From: Streptacidiphilus anmyonensis
Lineage (GTDB): Bacteria > Actinomycetota > Actinomycetes > Streptomycetales > Streptomycetaceae
DNA length: 37,748 nt
Reading direction: 5' to 3'
NCBI RefSeq assembly: GCF_000787855.1
Contig: NZ_BBPQ01000006.1
Location: 58,076-95,823, forward strand
The notes under the pieces are model-generated. The model worked only from the letters and a program-made list of their open reading frames with translations. It ran no database searches and was not told where the DNA came from. Every line of letters starts with the position of its first letter. The first letter of the stretch is position 1. A program made the translations under genes and the position numbers. Of the stretch, positions 32,371-37,748 are shown piece by piece.

Positions 32371-32436
32371 TGGATCAGTCCGGGATCAGCCCTGAATCAG
32401 CCCTTGATCAGCCCTTGATCGGCCCTGGATCAGCCC
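32371..32436. repeat. Six tandem copies of an 11-bp unit
   Basis: Exactly in register: TGGATCAGTCC, GGGATCAGCCC, TGAATCAGCCC, TTGATCAGCCC, TTGATCGGCCC and TGGATCAGCCC. The last copy holds the stop codon of the histidine phosphatase gene (32432-32430). The array lies 109 bp upstream of the GH3 lipoprotein start. The period is close to one DNA turn. Confidence 0.95.
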
Positions 32437-33029
32437 CTCGGCTGCTCGTTCCAGGACGCGATGACCGGGCGGCCGTGTTCCGTGCTCAGGCGGCTGATCG
32501 TGCCCGTGGCCAGCTGGAACAGCGCACCGTCCGAGGGCGGCAGACCGAGTCGGCGCGCCGCCAGGACGCGCAGGAAGTGCGCGTGCGCCACCAGCACGAC
32601 GTCGCCGCCGCGGCCGTTCTCCAGCGCCGCCTCGGCCTTGGCGATCACCCGGTCGGCGCGCAGGCCCACCTCCTCCGGCGTCTCCCCCGGGTGCTCCGGC
32701 GGGCCAGGGGCGACACCGTCCGTCCACAGGTTCCAGTCCGGGCGGGTGCGGTGGATCTCGCGCGTGGTCACGCCCTCGTACGCGCCGTAGTCCCACTCCA
32801 CCAGATCCGGGTCGACCACGGCGTTCAGCCCGGCCAGCTTCGCGGTGTCCTGCGCCCGCTGCCTCGGGCTGACCAGCGCGAGGCAGATCTTGTGCTCGGC
32901 CAGCAGCGGCGCGAGCGCGCGGGCCTGCGCCTCGCCGTTCGCGGTGAGCGGGATGTCGCTCCAACTGGTGTGCTGGCCCGACAGCGTCCAATCGGTCTCG
33001 CCGTGCCGCACCAGGATCAGGTCACTCAT
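32430..33029 (-). CDS. Histidine phosphatase family protein (phosphoglycerate mutase-like)
   Basis: A 199-residue enzyme with phospho-His mechanism. RHGET (8-12) carries the nucleophile His9, Arg56 follows in SPRQR, Glu85 is the likely proton donor (EWDYGAYEG) and His149 in VAHAH completes the site. Length and lack of the mutase-specific insert suggest a broad phosphatase, not a glycolytic mutase; the substrate is unknown. Minus-strand TAGCGT (33041-33036) ends six bases before ATG 33029 and no ribosome site is seen, so it is probably leaderless. Divergent from the PARG gene. Its stop codon lies within an 11-bp repeat array. Confidence 0.92.
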   Translation of the reverse strand: MSDLILVRHGETDWTLSGQHTSWSDIPLTANGEAQARALAPLLAEHKICLALVSPRQRAQDTAKLAGLNAVVDPDLVEWDYGAYEGVTTREIHRTRPDWNLWTDGVAPGPPEHPGETPEEVGLRADRVIAKAEAALENGRGGDVVLVAHAHFLRVLAARRLGLPPSDGALFQLATGTISRLSTEHGRPVIASWNEQPRG

Positions 33030-33035
33030 GCCGCC

Positions 33036-33041
33036 ACGCTA
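33036..33041 (-). promoter_or_regulatory. Leaderless -10 box of the histidine phosphatase gene
   Basis: Minus-strand TAGCGT, six bases before ATG 33029. Confidence 0.5.
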
Positions 33042-33108
33042 CCCGTCGGTGCGCGCCCCCGCCCGGACGCCTGCGCGAATTCGGTCGCCCCGAACTGGGC
33101 GTCTGTCC

Positions 33109-33114
33109 TACCGT
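33109..33114 (+). promoter_or_regulatory. -10 box of the PARG-like gene
   Basis: TACCGT ends eight bases before ATG 33123; no ribosome site, so a near-leaderless mRNA. Confidence 0.4.
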
Positions 33115-33122
33115 GCCGGGAC

Positions 33123-33944
33123 ATGAGCAGTCGACTGCGCGCTATGGCCGCGCGGAACCAGGCCATCGCCGAGACCGGGCACTACGTGGCCGACGACGGC
33201 ACAGAGGTCGCGATCGGCGCGGCCCTGGCCGCCGCCGTCGCCGGCACGCGCTGCTACGGCCCCGACGAGCGGCTCTTCGCGCCGACGGGTGGCGGGGACC
33301 GCGCCACGGTGATCGAGGTGACGGGGGAGGGCAGCCTGACCGCGGCCCGTCGACTCGCGGCCGACGGCCCGGTCGCCGTGCTGAACTTCGCCTCCGCGCG
33401 CAACGCGGGCGGCGGCTACCTGGGCGGCGCCCGCGCGCAGGAGGAGGACCTGTGCCGCAACGCACTCCTCTATCCCTGCCTGCTGCGGGCCCCGGAGTAC
33501 TACGAGGCCCACCGCGCGTCCGACGACCTCCTCTACAGCGACCGCGTCATCTGGTCCCCGTCGGTGCCCGTGCACCGCGGTGAGCGGGGCGAGCTCTCGG
33601 CCGAGCCGTTCCCGGCGTCCTTCCTCACCAGCCCGGCCCCGAACGCCGGCGCGCTGCTGCGCCGCGACCCGGACGCGGGCCCGCGGATCCGCGCCGCGCT
33701 GCTCCGCCGCTCCGGCCGGGTGCTGGGCGTGGCGGCGCAGCAGGGCGCGCGGCAACTGGTGCTGGGGGCCTGGGGGTGCGGCGTCTTCCGCAACGACCCG
33801 CACGACGTCGCCTCGGCCTTCCGCTCCTGGCTCGCCCCGGGCGGGCCGTACCACGGAGTCTTCGACCGGGTGGTCTTCGCGGTCTGGGACCGCAACGACC
33901 CGTCGGCGAACCGCAGCGCCTTCGCGGCGACCTTCGCGGCGTAG
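33123..33944 (+). CDS. Bacterial-type poly(ADP-ribose) glycohydrolase (TIGR02452/DUF2263)
   Basis: A 273-residue macrodomain enzyme expected to release ADP-ribose from ADP-ribosylated targets. The PARG signature is complete: GGG (96-98), seven residues, then QEE (106-108), in NAGGGYLGGARAQEEDL, with the second Glu as catalytic acid. VAVLNFASARNAGGG before it and VLGAWGCGVFRNDP near the C-terminus form the ADP-ribose pocket of the family. The frame is open far upstream (to 32295), but ATG 33123 gives the family N-terminus and lies behind TACCGT. No ADP-ribosyltransferase gene is in the window. Targets could be proteins or DNA. Confidence 0.9.
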   Translation: MSSRLRAMAARNQAIAETGHYVADDGTEVAIGAALAAAVAGTRCYGPDERLFAPTGGGDRATVIEVTGEGSLTAARRLAADGPVAVLNFASARNAGGGYLGGARAQEEDLCRNALLYPCLLRAPEYYEAHRASDDLLYSDRVIWSPSVPVHRGERGELSAEPFPASFLTSPAPNAGALLRRDPDAGPRIRAALLRRSGRVLGVAAQQGARQLVLGAWGCGVFRNDPHDVASAFRSWLAPGGPYHGVFDRVVFAVWDRNDPSANRSAFAATFAA

Positions 33945-33954
33945 CCGCGTCGCC

Positions 33955-33977
33955 CCTGAGCGGAGCGCCCGGCCGCG
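33955..33977. repeat. 23-bp direct repeat, copy 1
   Basis: Identical to 34086-34108 (begins CCTGAGCGGAGCG), offset 131 bp, just after the PARG stop. Copy 2 forms one arm of the terminator at 34094; copy 1 lacks the matching arm. Confidence 0.8.
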
Positions 33978-34056
33978 GCGTGGTGGCCTGCCGCGAGCCG
34001 GCGCTGAAGACGGGGCCGGCCGCCCTCGCCGAGTGGGGCGGCGCGGCGGCGCGGCA

Positions 34057-34074
34057 CGCGGGGGCACCCCCGCG
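34057..34074. terminator. GC hairpin in the PARG-PhzF gap
   Basis: CGCGGGGG pairs with CCCCCGCG around CA. It may help end transcription of the PARG gene. Confidence 0.45.
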
Positions 34075-34085
34075 AGGCCCGCGCT

Positions 34086-34108
34086 CCTGAGCGGAGCGCC
34101 CGGCCGCG
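34086..34108. repeat. 23-bp direct repeat, copy 2
   Basis: Identical partner of 33955-33977; overlaps the palindrome at 34094-34121. Confidence 0.8.
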
Positions 34109-34121
34109 CGGCCGGGCGCTC
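34094..34121. terminator. 28-base perfect palindrome, bidirectional terminator
   Basis: 12-bp arms (34094-34105 with 34110-34121) around GCGC, between the convergent PARG and PhzF-like genes. Confidence 0.75.
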
Positions 34122-34231
34122 GCGTCCGAGGAAGCCGTGCCGTCGGCCGGTTCCATCGCTCTCGGCTCACACAAGGGATCCCCCGGCGAGGCTGGCTGCG
34201 CGTGTCGCCCGCCGGCTGCCAAAGCCGTGCC

Positions 34232-34909
34232 TCACCTCAGGTGCCGGACCTCCACCGGGACGACGCGACCGCCGACGTCCACCGTGTCGTCCGGGCCCGG
34301 GCGGGTGAGGATCTGCGAGCCCACGCCCTGCCGGATGTCCAGCGCCCGGCTCAGCTCCGCGGTCAGCACGACCGCGGCCGCGCCCGTCGCCTCGTCCTCC
34401 TCGATGCCGTCGCCGCGGCCGGGGAAGCCGCGGGTGCGGACCGCGCCCGACGTCTCGTCGGCCCAGGCCCAGGCGTAGAGCCAACCCGTCCCCAGCGGCG
34501 GCACCGTCAGTGCGTCCACCTCGGCGACGCTGCCGTACTGCCGCGTCCTGCGACCTGACGCCCACTGCGCGCGGCCGCGGATCCAGTGGAACTCGCCGTC
34601 CTGCCACGCCGGGACGTGCCCCGCCTCCGGCCGCAGCGCCTCGACCGTGAGGCCCTCCCGGCGCAGCAGCCAGGACGTGCCGACGAGGGGGTGCCCGGCG
34701 AACAGCAGGCGGGCGCTCGGGGTGTAGATGTCGACCCGGCCGCTTGCCGCGTCGTCGACGAAGACGGTCTCGGAGAAGCCCAGCTCCCGCGCCAGTTCCT
34801 GGCGCTCCTCCCGCTCGGCGTACGCCGAGCCGTCCAGGACCACCCCCAGCGCGTTGCCCGCCGTGCCACCAGGGCCGCAGAAGACGCGCAGCACATGAAG
34901 ATCACTCAT
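34232..34909 (-). CDS. PhzF-family isomerase-like protein
   Basis: A 225-residue protein of the PhzF/diaminopimelate-epimerase fold. The catalytic Glu47 lies in GFSETVF, and the second half has the EATGAAAVVL segment that lines the pocket. PhzF proper isomerises dihydro-3-hydroxyanthranilate in phenazine synthesis, but most family members have unknown roles, and this one is shorter than the typical 270-300 residues. ATG 34909 starts the usual N-terminal strand; ATG 34921 would add four residues. It begins 29 bases after pobA, so it is probably part of the same leftward transcript, which hints at a link to aromatic breakdown. Confidence 0.85.
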   Translation of the reverse strand: MSDLHVLRVFCGPGGTAGNALGVVLDGSAYAEREERQELARELGFSETVFVDDAASGRVDIYTPSARLLFAGHPLVGTSWLLRREGLTVEALRPEAGHVPAWQDGEFHWIRGRAQWASGRRTRQYGSVAEVDALTVPPLGTGWLYAWAWADETSGAVRTRGFPGRGDGIEEDEATGAAAVVLTAELSRALDIRQGVGSQILTRPGPDDTVDVGGRVVPVEVRHLR

Positions 34910-34938
34910 GGCCCCATCCAAGCAGCCTCAGCCCGGCC

Positions 34939-36138
34939 TCAGCCGATGTCGAGGCCCGCGTAGTTCTCCGCCAGCTCGGCGGCCGCGTGCCGCGAGGAGG
35001 CGATCCGGTCCAGCTGGGAGAGCTGGAGCCGGGTGCGGAACGCGGACTGCTCGGGGTCGGTGTGCAGCGTCGTGGTCATGAACCACGAGAAGTGCTCGGC
35101 CCGCCACACGCGGCGCAGACAGGTGTCGGAGTAGGCGTCGAGCAGGTCCGTCGACCCGCTCGCGCGCAGAGCGGCGAAGGCGCGGGCCAGGACGACCACG
35201 TCGGCCGCCGCGAGGTTCAGGCCCTTCGCGCCGGTCGGTGGCACGATGTGGGCGGCGTCCCCGGCGAGCAGGATCCGGCCGAAGCGCATCGGTTCGGTGA
35301 CATGGCTGCGCATCGGCAGCACGGCCTTCGAGGTGATCGGCCCGCGCTTCAACGACCAGCCGCCGTCGAGCGCGAGGCGGGCGTCGAGCTCGTCCCAGAT
35401 CCGCCCGTCCGGCCAGTCCGCAGGGTCCTCGCCGTTCGGCACCTGGAGGTAGAGGCGGCTGACGGTCGGCGAGCGCATGCTGAGCAGCGCGAAGCCGCGC
35501 GGCGAGTGGGCGTAGACGAGCTCCTCGCTGGACGGCGCGACGTCCGCGAGGACGCCGAGCCAGGAGTAGGGGTAGACGCGCTCGTAACTGCGCAGCTCCT
35601 GCTGGGGTATCGCCCGTCGCACCACGCCGTGGAAGCCGTCGCAGCCGACGACGTAGTCGCAGGCGAGCGTCCGCTCACGCCCCAGATGGCGGTAGTGGAC
35701 GACGGGTCGGTCGGTGTCGGCGCCGCTGACCCGGCTGACTTCCGCCTCGAACGCGAGCGGCGCGCCGTCGGCGAGCTGGAGCGCGATCAGATCCTTGACC
35801 ACCTCGGTCTGGGCGTAGACCCAGACCCGGCGGCCACCGGTCAGCGCGGGGAAGTCGATCCGGTGCGCGCGGCCGTCCCAGCGCAGCTCCACACCGTCGT
35901 GAACCAGGCTCTCCCGGTCCAGGCGGTCGGCCGCGCCGCAGGACCGCAGCGCGTCGACGGTGCCCTGCTCCAGGATCCCGGCGCGCTGGCGCTGCTCGAC
36001 GTAGGCGCGGTCGCGGCTCTCGAGCACCACGCAGTCGACGCCGGCCCGGTGCAGCAGCCGCGCCAGGAGCAGGCCGGCCGGGCCGGCACCGACGATGCCG
36101 ACGGTGGTGCGCTCCGGCAGGGTGGCGGTGTCGGTCAT
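34939..36138 (-). CDS. pobA: 4-hydroxybenzoate 3-monooxygenase PobA
   Basis: FAD and NAD(P)H-dependent hydroxylase that turns 4-hydroxybenzoate into protocatechuate, feeding the beta-ketoadipate pathway. The 399 residues have the FAD motif GAGPAG (17-22), the group signature RAGILEQG (52-59), the second nucleotide motif DYVVGCDGFHG and FAD-binding GDAAHIVPPTGAKGLN. These match PobA closely and not general phenol hydroxylases. The start overlaps the stop of the pcaDC fusion as ATGA (36138-36135), so the two are translationally coupled; the order suggests one operon for 4-hydroxybenzoate and protocatechuate use. Confidence 0.95.
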   Translation of the reverse strand: MTDTATLPERTTVGIVGAGPAGLLLARLLHRAGVDCVVLESRDRAYVEQRQRAGILEQGTVDALRSCGAADRLDRESLVHDGVELRWDGRAHRIDFPALTGGRRVWVYAQTEVVKDLIALQLADGAPLAFEAEVSRVSGADTDRPVVHYRHLGRERTLACDYVVGCDGFHGVVRRAIPQQELRSYERVYPYSWLGVLADVAPSSEELVYAHSPRGFALLSMRSPTVSRLYLQVPNGEDPADWPDGRIWDELDARLALDGGWSLKRGPITSKAVLPMRSHVTEPMRFGRILLAGDAAHIVPPTGAKGLNLAAADVVVLARAFAALRASGSTDLLDAYSDTCLRRVWRAEHFSWFMTTTLHTDPEQSAFRTRLQLSQLDRIASSRHAAAELAENYAGLDIG

Positions 36139-37439
36139 CGGGCGGGCCCCGCTTCCTCGGTGTCGGCGGTGGTGTCGGTGGCGTCTTCCCGGAGCACCCG
36201 GTTCGCGACGGCGAACGCGGAGTTGGCGGCGGGGACGCCGCAGTAGACGGCGGACTGGAGCAGCACCTCGCCGATCTCCTCGACCGACAGCCCGTTGCGC
36301 AGCGCTGCGCGCACGTGCATGGCGAGTTCCTCGTGGTGGCCCCGGGCGACCAGCGCGGTGAGCGTGATGCAGGAGCGGGTGCGCCGGTCCAGGCCGGGCC
36401 TGGTCCAGATCTCGCCCCAGGCGTAACGGGTGATCAGCTCCTGGAAGGGCGCGGTGAAGGCGGTGGTGGCCGCGACGGCGCGGTCGACGTGCGCGTCGCC
36501 CAGCACCTCCCGGCGCGTTGTCATACCCCGGGTGTAGACCTGGTTCCGGGTGGGGGACGCGGGGTCCCCCCGATGGTCGGACAGGAGGTCGTCGAGAGCG
36601 GCCAGCACGCGGTCGGGCCGCTCGGCCGGGGCCAGGTGGGCGGCCCTGGGCAGCTCGACCAGGGTGGAGTCGGCGATGCCGTCCGCGAGTTCGCGGGCGT
36701 CGGCCGGAGGCGTGGCGGGGTCCTCGCGCCCGGCGAGGACGAGCGTGGGCGCGGTGATCCGCTTCAGCGCCGGCCGCAGGTCGAACGCGGCCAGGGCGTC
36801 GCAGCAGGCGGCGTAGCCGGTCGGGTCTGCGGCGCGCAGGTCCGCGAGGAGGGCACGGGCGGTCGGGGAGCCGGCGAACGCAGGGGTGAACCAGCGTGCG
36901 GTGGAGGCGTCCAGCAGCCCTGACAGACCGTGGGCGCGCACCGCGGCGGCGCGGTCGTGCCAGCCCTGCGGTTCGCCGAAGCGCGCGGACGAGCAGATCA
37001 GAGCGAGCGAGGTGACGCGCTCGGGGTGGTGGGCGGCGAGATGGGCGCCCACGGCGCCGCCGAGCGAGACGCCCGCGTAGGCGAACCGTTCGAGTCCCAG
37101 GCGGTCGGCCAGGTCGAGGACGAGCCCGGCCAGCTCGCCGACGGTGGTGGCCGTCGGGCCTGCGGCAGCGCCAGCGGTCGTGCTTGCCGCCGTGCTCGCG
37201 GTCGTGCCCGCAGCGCGCAGCGACGGGAGCACGGTGGCGGCGGTGCCGCCGTGGCCGGGGAGGTCATAGCGCACCACGCGGTGCGTGCGGGCCAGCGTGG
37301 GGACGAGCCCGTCCCACAGGGCGAGGGAGGTCCCGAGCGAGGGCCCGAGCAGCAGCGGCGGAGCGTCGGCGCGGCCGTCGATGCGATGGTGCAGGGCGGG
37401 CGGGAGCGGCGGGTGCGGCGGGTGCGGCGGCAGGGTCAC
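36135..37439 (-). CDS. pcaL: Fused 3-oxoadipate enol-lactonase / 4-carboxymuconolactone decarboxylase (PcaDC, PcaL)
   Basis: A 434-residue bifunctional enzyme for two successive steps of protocatechuate breakdown. Residues 15-290 are an alpha/beta-hydrolase lactonase with Ser125 (GVSLGG), Asp240 (GREDPATP) and His268 (RAAHLAP). Residues 305-420 are the decarboxylase (MTTRREVLGDAHVDRA; RGHHEELAMHVRAALRNG; EVLLQSAVYCGVPAAN). This fusion is known from actinobacteria. An Ala/Thr-rich insert (about 67-97) after RYDLPGHGG is not usual for the lactonase. GTG 37439 overlaps the stop of the upstream frame as GTGA. An in-frame open stretch continues upstream without any start codon and is judged non-coding in that frame. 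Confidence 0.93.
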   Translation of the reverse strand: MTLPPHPPHPPLPPALHHRIDGRADAPPLLLGPSLGTSLALWDGLVPTLARTHRVVRYDLPGHGGTAATVLPSLRAAGTTASTAASTTAGAAAGPTATTVGELAGLVLDLADRLGLERFAYAGVSLGGAVGAHLAAHHPERVTSLALICSSARFGEPQGWHDRAAAVRAHGLSGLLDASTARWFTPAFAGSPTARALLADLRAADPTGYAACCDALAAFDLRPALKRITAPTLVLAGREDPATPPADARELADGIADSTLVELPRAAHLAPAERPDRVLAALDDLLSDHRGDPASPTRNQVYTRGMTTRREVLGDAHVDRAVAATTAFTAPFQELITRYAWGEIWTRPGLDRRTRSCITLTALVARGHHEELAMHVRAALRNGLSVEEIGEVLLQSAVYCGVPAANSAFAVANRVLREDATDTTADTEEAGPAR

Positions 37440-37748
37440 GGGCTGGGGTCCTGGTGCGGGCGCGCGGGGCGCGGCTGGTCGGCGGGGGGCTGGTCGGGTC
37501 GCCTCCGGTCGAGGCTGGGCCGGTCGTGGCCGGGCGGGCCGGGGTTCGGCTGGCTCGCGCGCGGCTGGTCGTGGCCGGGCTGGTCGGTGCTCGGTTGGCT
37601 CGCGCGCGGTTGGCTCGGGTGTGGCCGGTTGGGACGGGGTTCGTCGGGGCTGGGCTGGTCGTGGCCGGGCGGGCCGGGGTTCGGCTGGCTCGCGCGCGGC
37701 TCGTCGGGGTGTGGCCGGTTGGGACGGGGCTCGTCGGGGTGGGGCTGG
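37436..37748 (-). CDS. 3' end of an upstream gene with a repetitive Pro-rich tail (pcaB expected), cut by the window edge
   Basis: On the minus strand one frame runs from the right edge to a TGA at 37438-37436 that overlaps the pcaDC GTG as GTGA. It encodes about 103 residues rich in Pro, Asp, Gln, Arg, Asn and His, with repeats such as QPNPGPPGHD and DEPRPNRPHP. Third codon positions are almost all G or C, and the stop-start overlap matches the rest of the operon, so it is probably real coding sequence. In streptomycetes pcaB (3-carboxymuconate cycloisomerase) often precedes pcaL, but no catalytic region is in view and such a tail is not part of the core enzyme. Confidence 0.6.
   Translation of the reverse strand, partial: QPHPDEPRPNRPHPDEPRASQPNPGPPGHDQPSPDEPRPNRPHPSQPRASQPSTDQPGHDQPRASQPNPGPPGHDRPSLDRRRPDQPPADQPRPARPHQDPSP
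37522..37566. repeat. 45-bp direct repeat, copy 1
   Basis: Identical to 37657-37701, offset 135 bp (45 codons, in frame). A second pair containing GTGTGGCCGGTTGGGACGGG lies near 37619 and 37709, offset 90 bp. All lie in the Pro-rich tail. Confidence 0.9.
37657..37701. repeat. 45-bp direct repeat, copy 2
   Basis: Exact copy of 37522-37566. Confidence 0.9.

Noticed and set aside
37440-37748. An N-terminal extension of the pcaDC fusion
   Set aside because: Its frame stays open to the edge but has no start codon and encodes an Arg/Pro/Ala string with poor codon bias. The neighbouring frame, which ends in a GTGA overlap, is far more gene-like.

Overview
The window is very GC-rich, with strong G/C bias at third codon positions, densely packed genes, GTG starts and several start codons placed directly behind a -10 box. 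The gene set (biotin genes, a murT-gatD pair, ATP-type phosphofructokinase, peptide deformylase, the beta-ketoadipate genes, a c-di-AMP riboswitch before an NlpC/P60 hydrolase) fits a Streptomyces-like actinomycete chromosome. I see no rRNA, tRNA, CRISPR array, transposase or phage gene.

Layout. 1-6030: biotin synthesis. bioB-bioA run leftward with a 4-base overlap, and a TGATG overlap at the left edge suggests a further gene (bioD is expected). bioF reads rightward; between them lie a secreted protein, a small zinc-ribbon protein and an SDR oxidoreductase. 6070-8280: a TetR regulator divergent from a small membrane protein across a pair of matching operators, then a secreted NlpC/P60 hydrolase behind a ydaO-type c-di-AMP riboswitch. 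8600-12720: a methyltransferase-Nudix fusion, a DHA2 drug exporter with its divergent TetR regulator and three evenly spaced operators, and a 74-residue protein. 12739-19809: CtaG, D-lactate dehydrogenase, phosphofructokinase, GatD-MurT (lipid II amidation), deformylase and a coupled GNAT acetyltransferase. 19810-20212: non-coding, holding a duplicated 104-bp element. 20213-24098: a TetR regulator and acyl-CoA dehydrogenase, an ArsR regulator and an MFS exporter. 24309-28131: a multicopper oxidase, a small protein, and a methionyl-tRNA synthetase with a leader. 28190-33029: a secreted Gly-rich protein, an FUSC exporter, a GH3 lipoprotein, an array of six 11-bp repeats and a histidine phosphatase. 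33123-37748: a bacterial-type PARG, then a leftward operon of PhzF-like protein, pobA, pcaDC fusion and the repeat-rich 3' end of another gene cut by the window edge.

The most striking element is upstream of the methionyl-tRNA synthetase gene. A leaderless 16-codon reading frame with two adjacent Met codons is followed by three mutually exclusive RNA helices, the last a terminator. This is the layout of ribosome-mediated attenuation and would switch the synthetase on when charged tRNA-Met runs short. By analogy with the attenuated auxiliary TrpRS of Streptomyces coelicolor, this could be a reserve MetRS; that last step is inference.

A second theme is a repeated promoter design, TAnnnT (CAGGGT for bioF) followed by exactly six bases and the start codon, seen at nine genes and with eight bases at three more. 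It predicts many leaderless transcripts.
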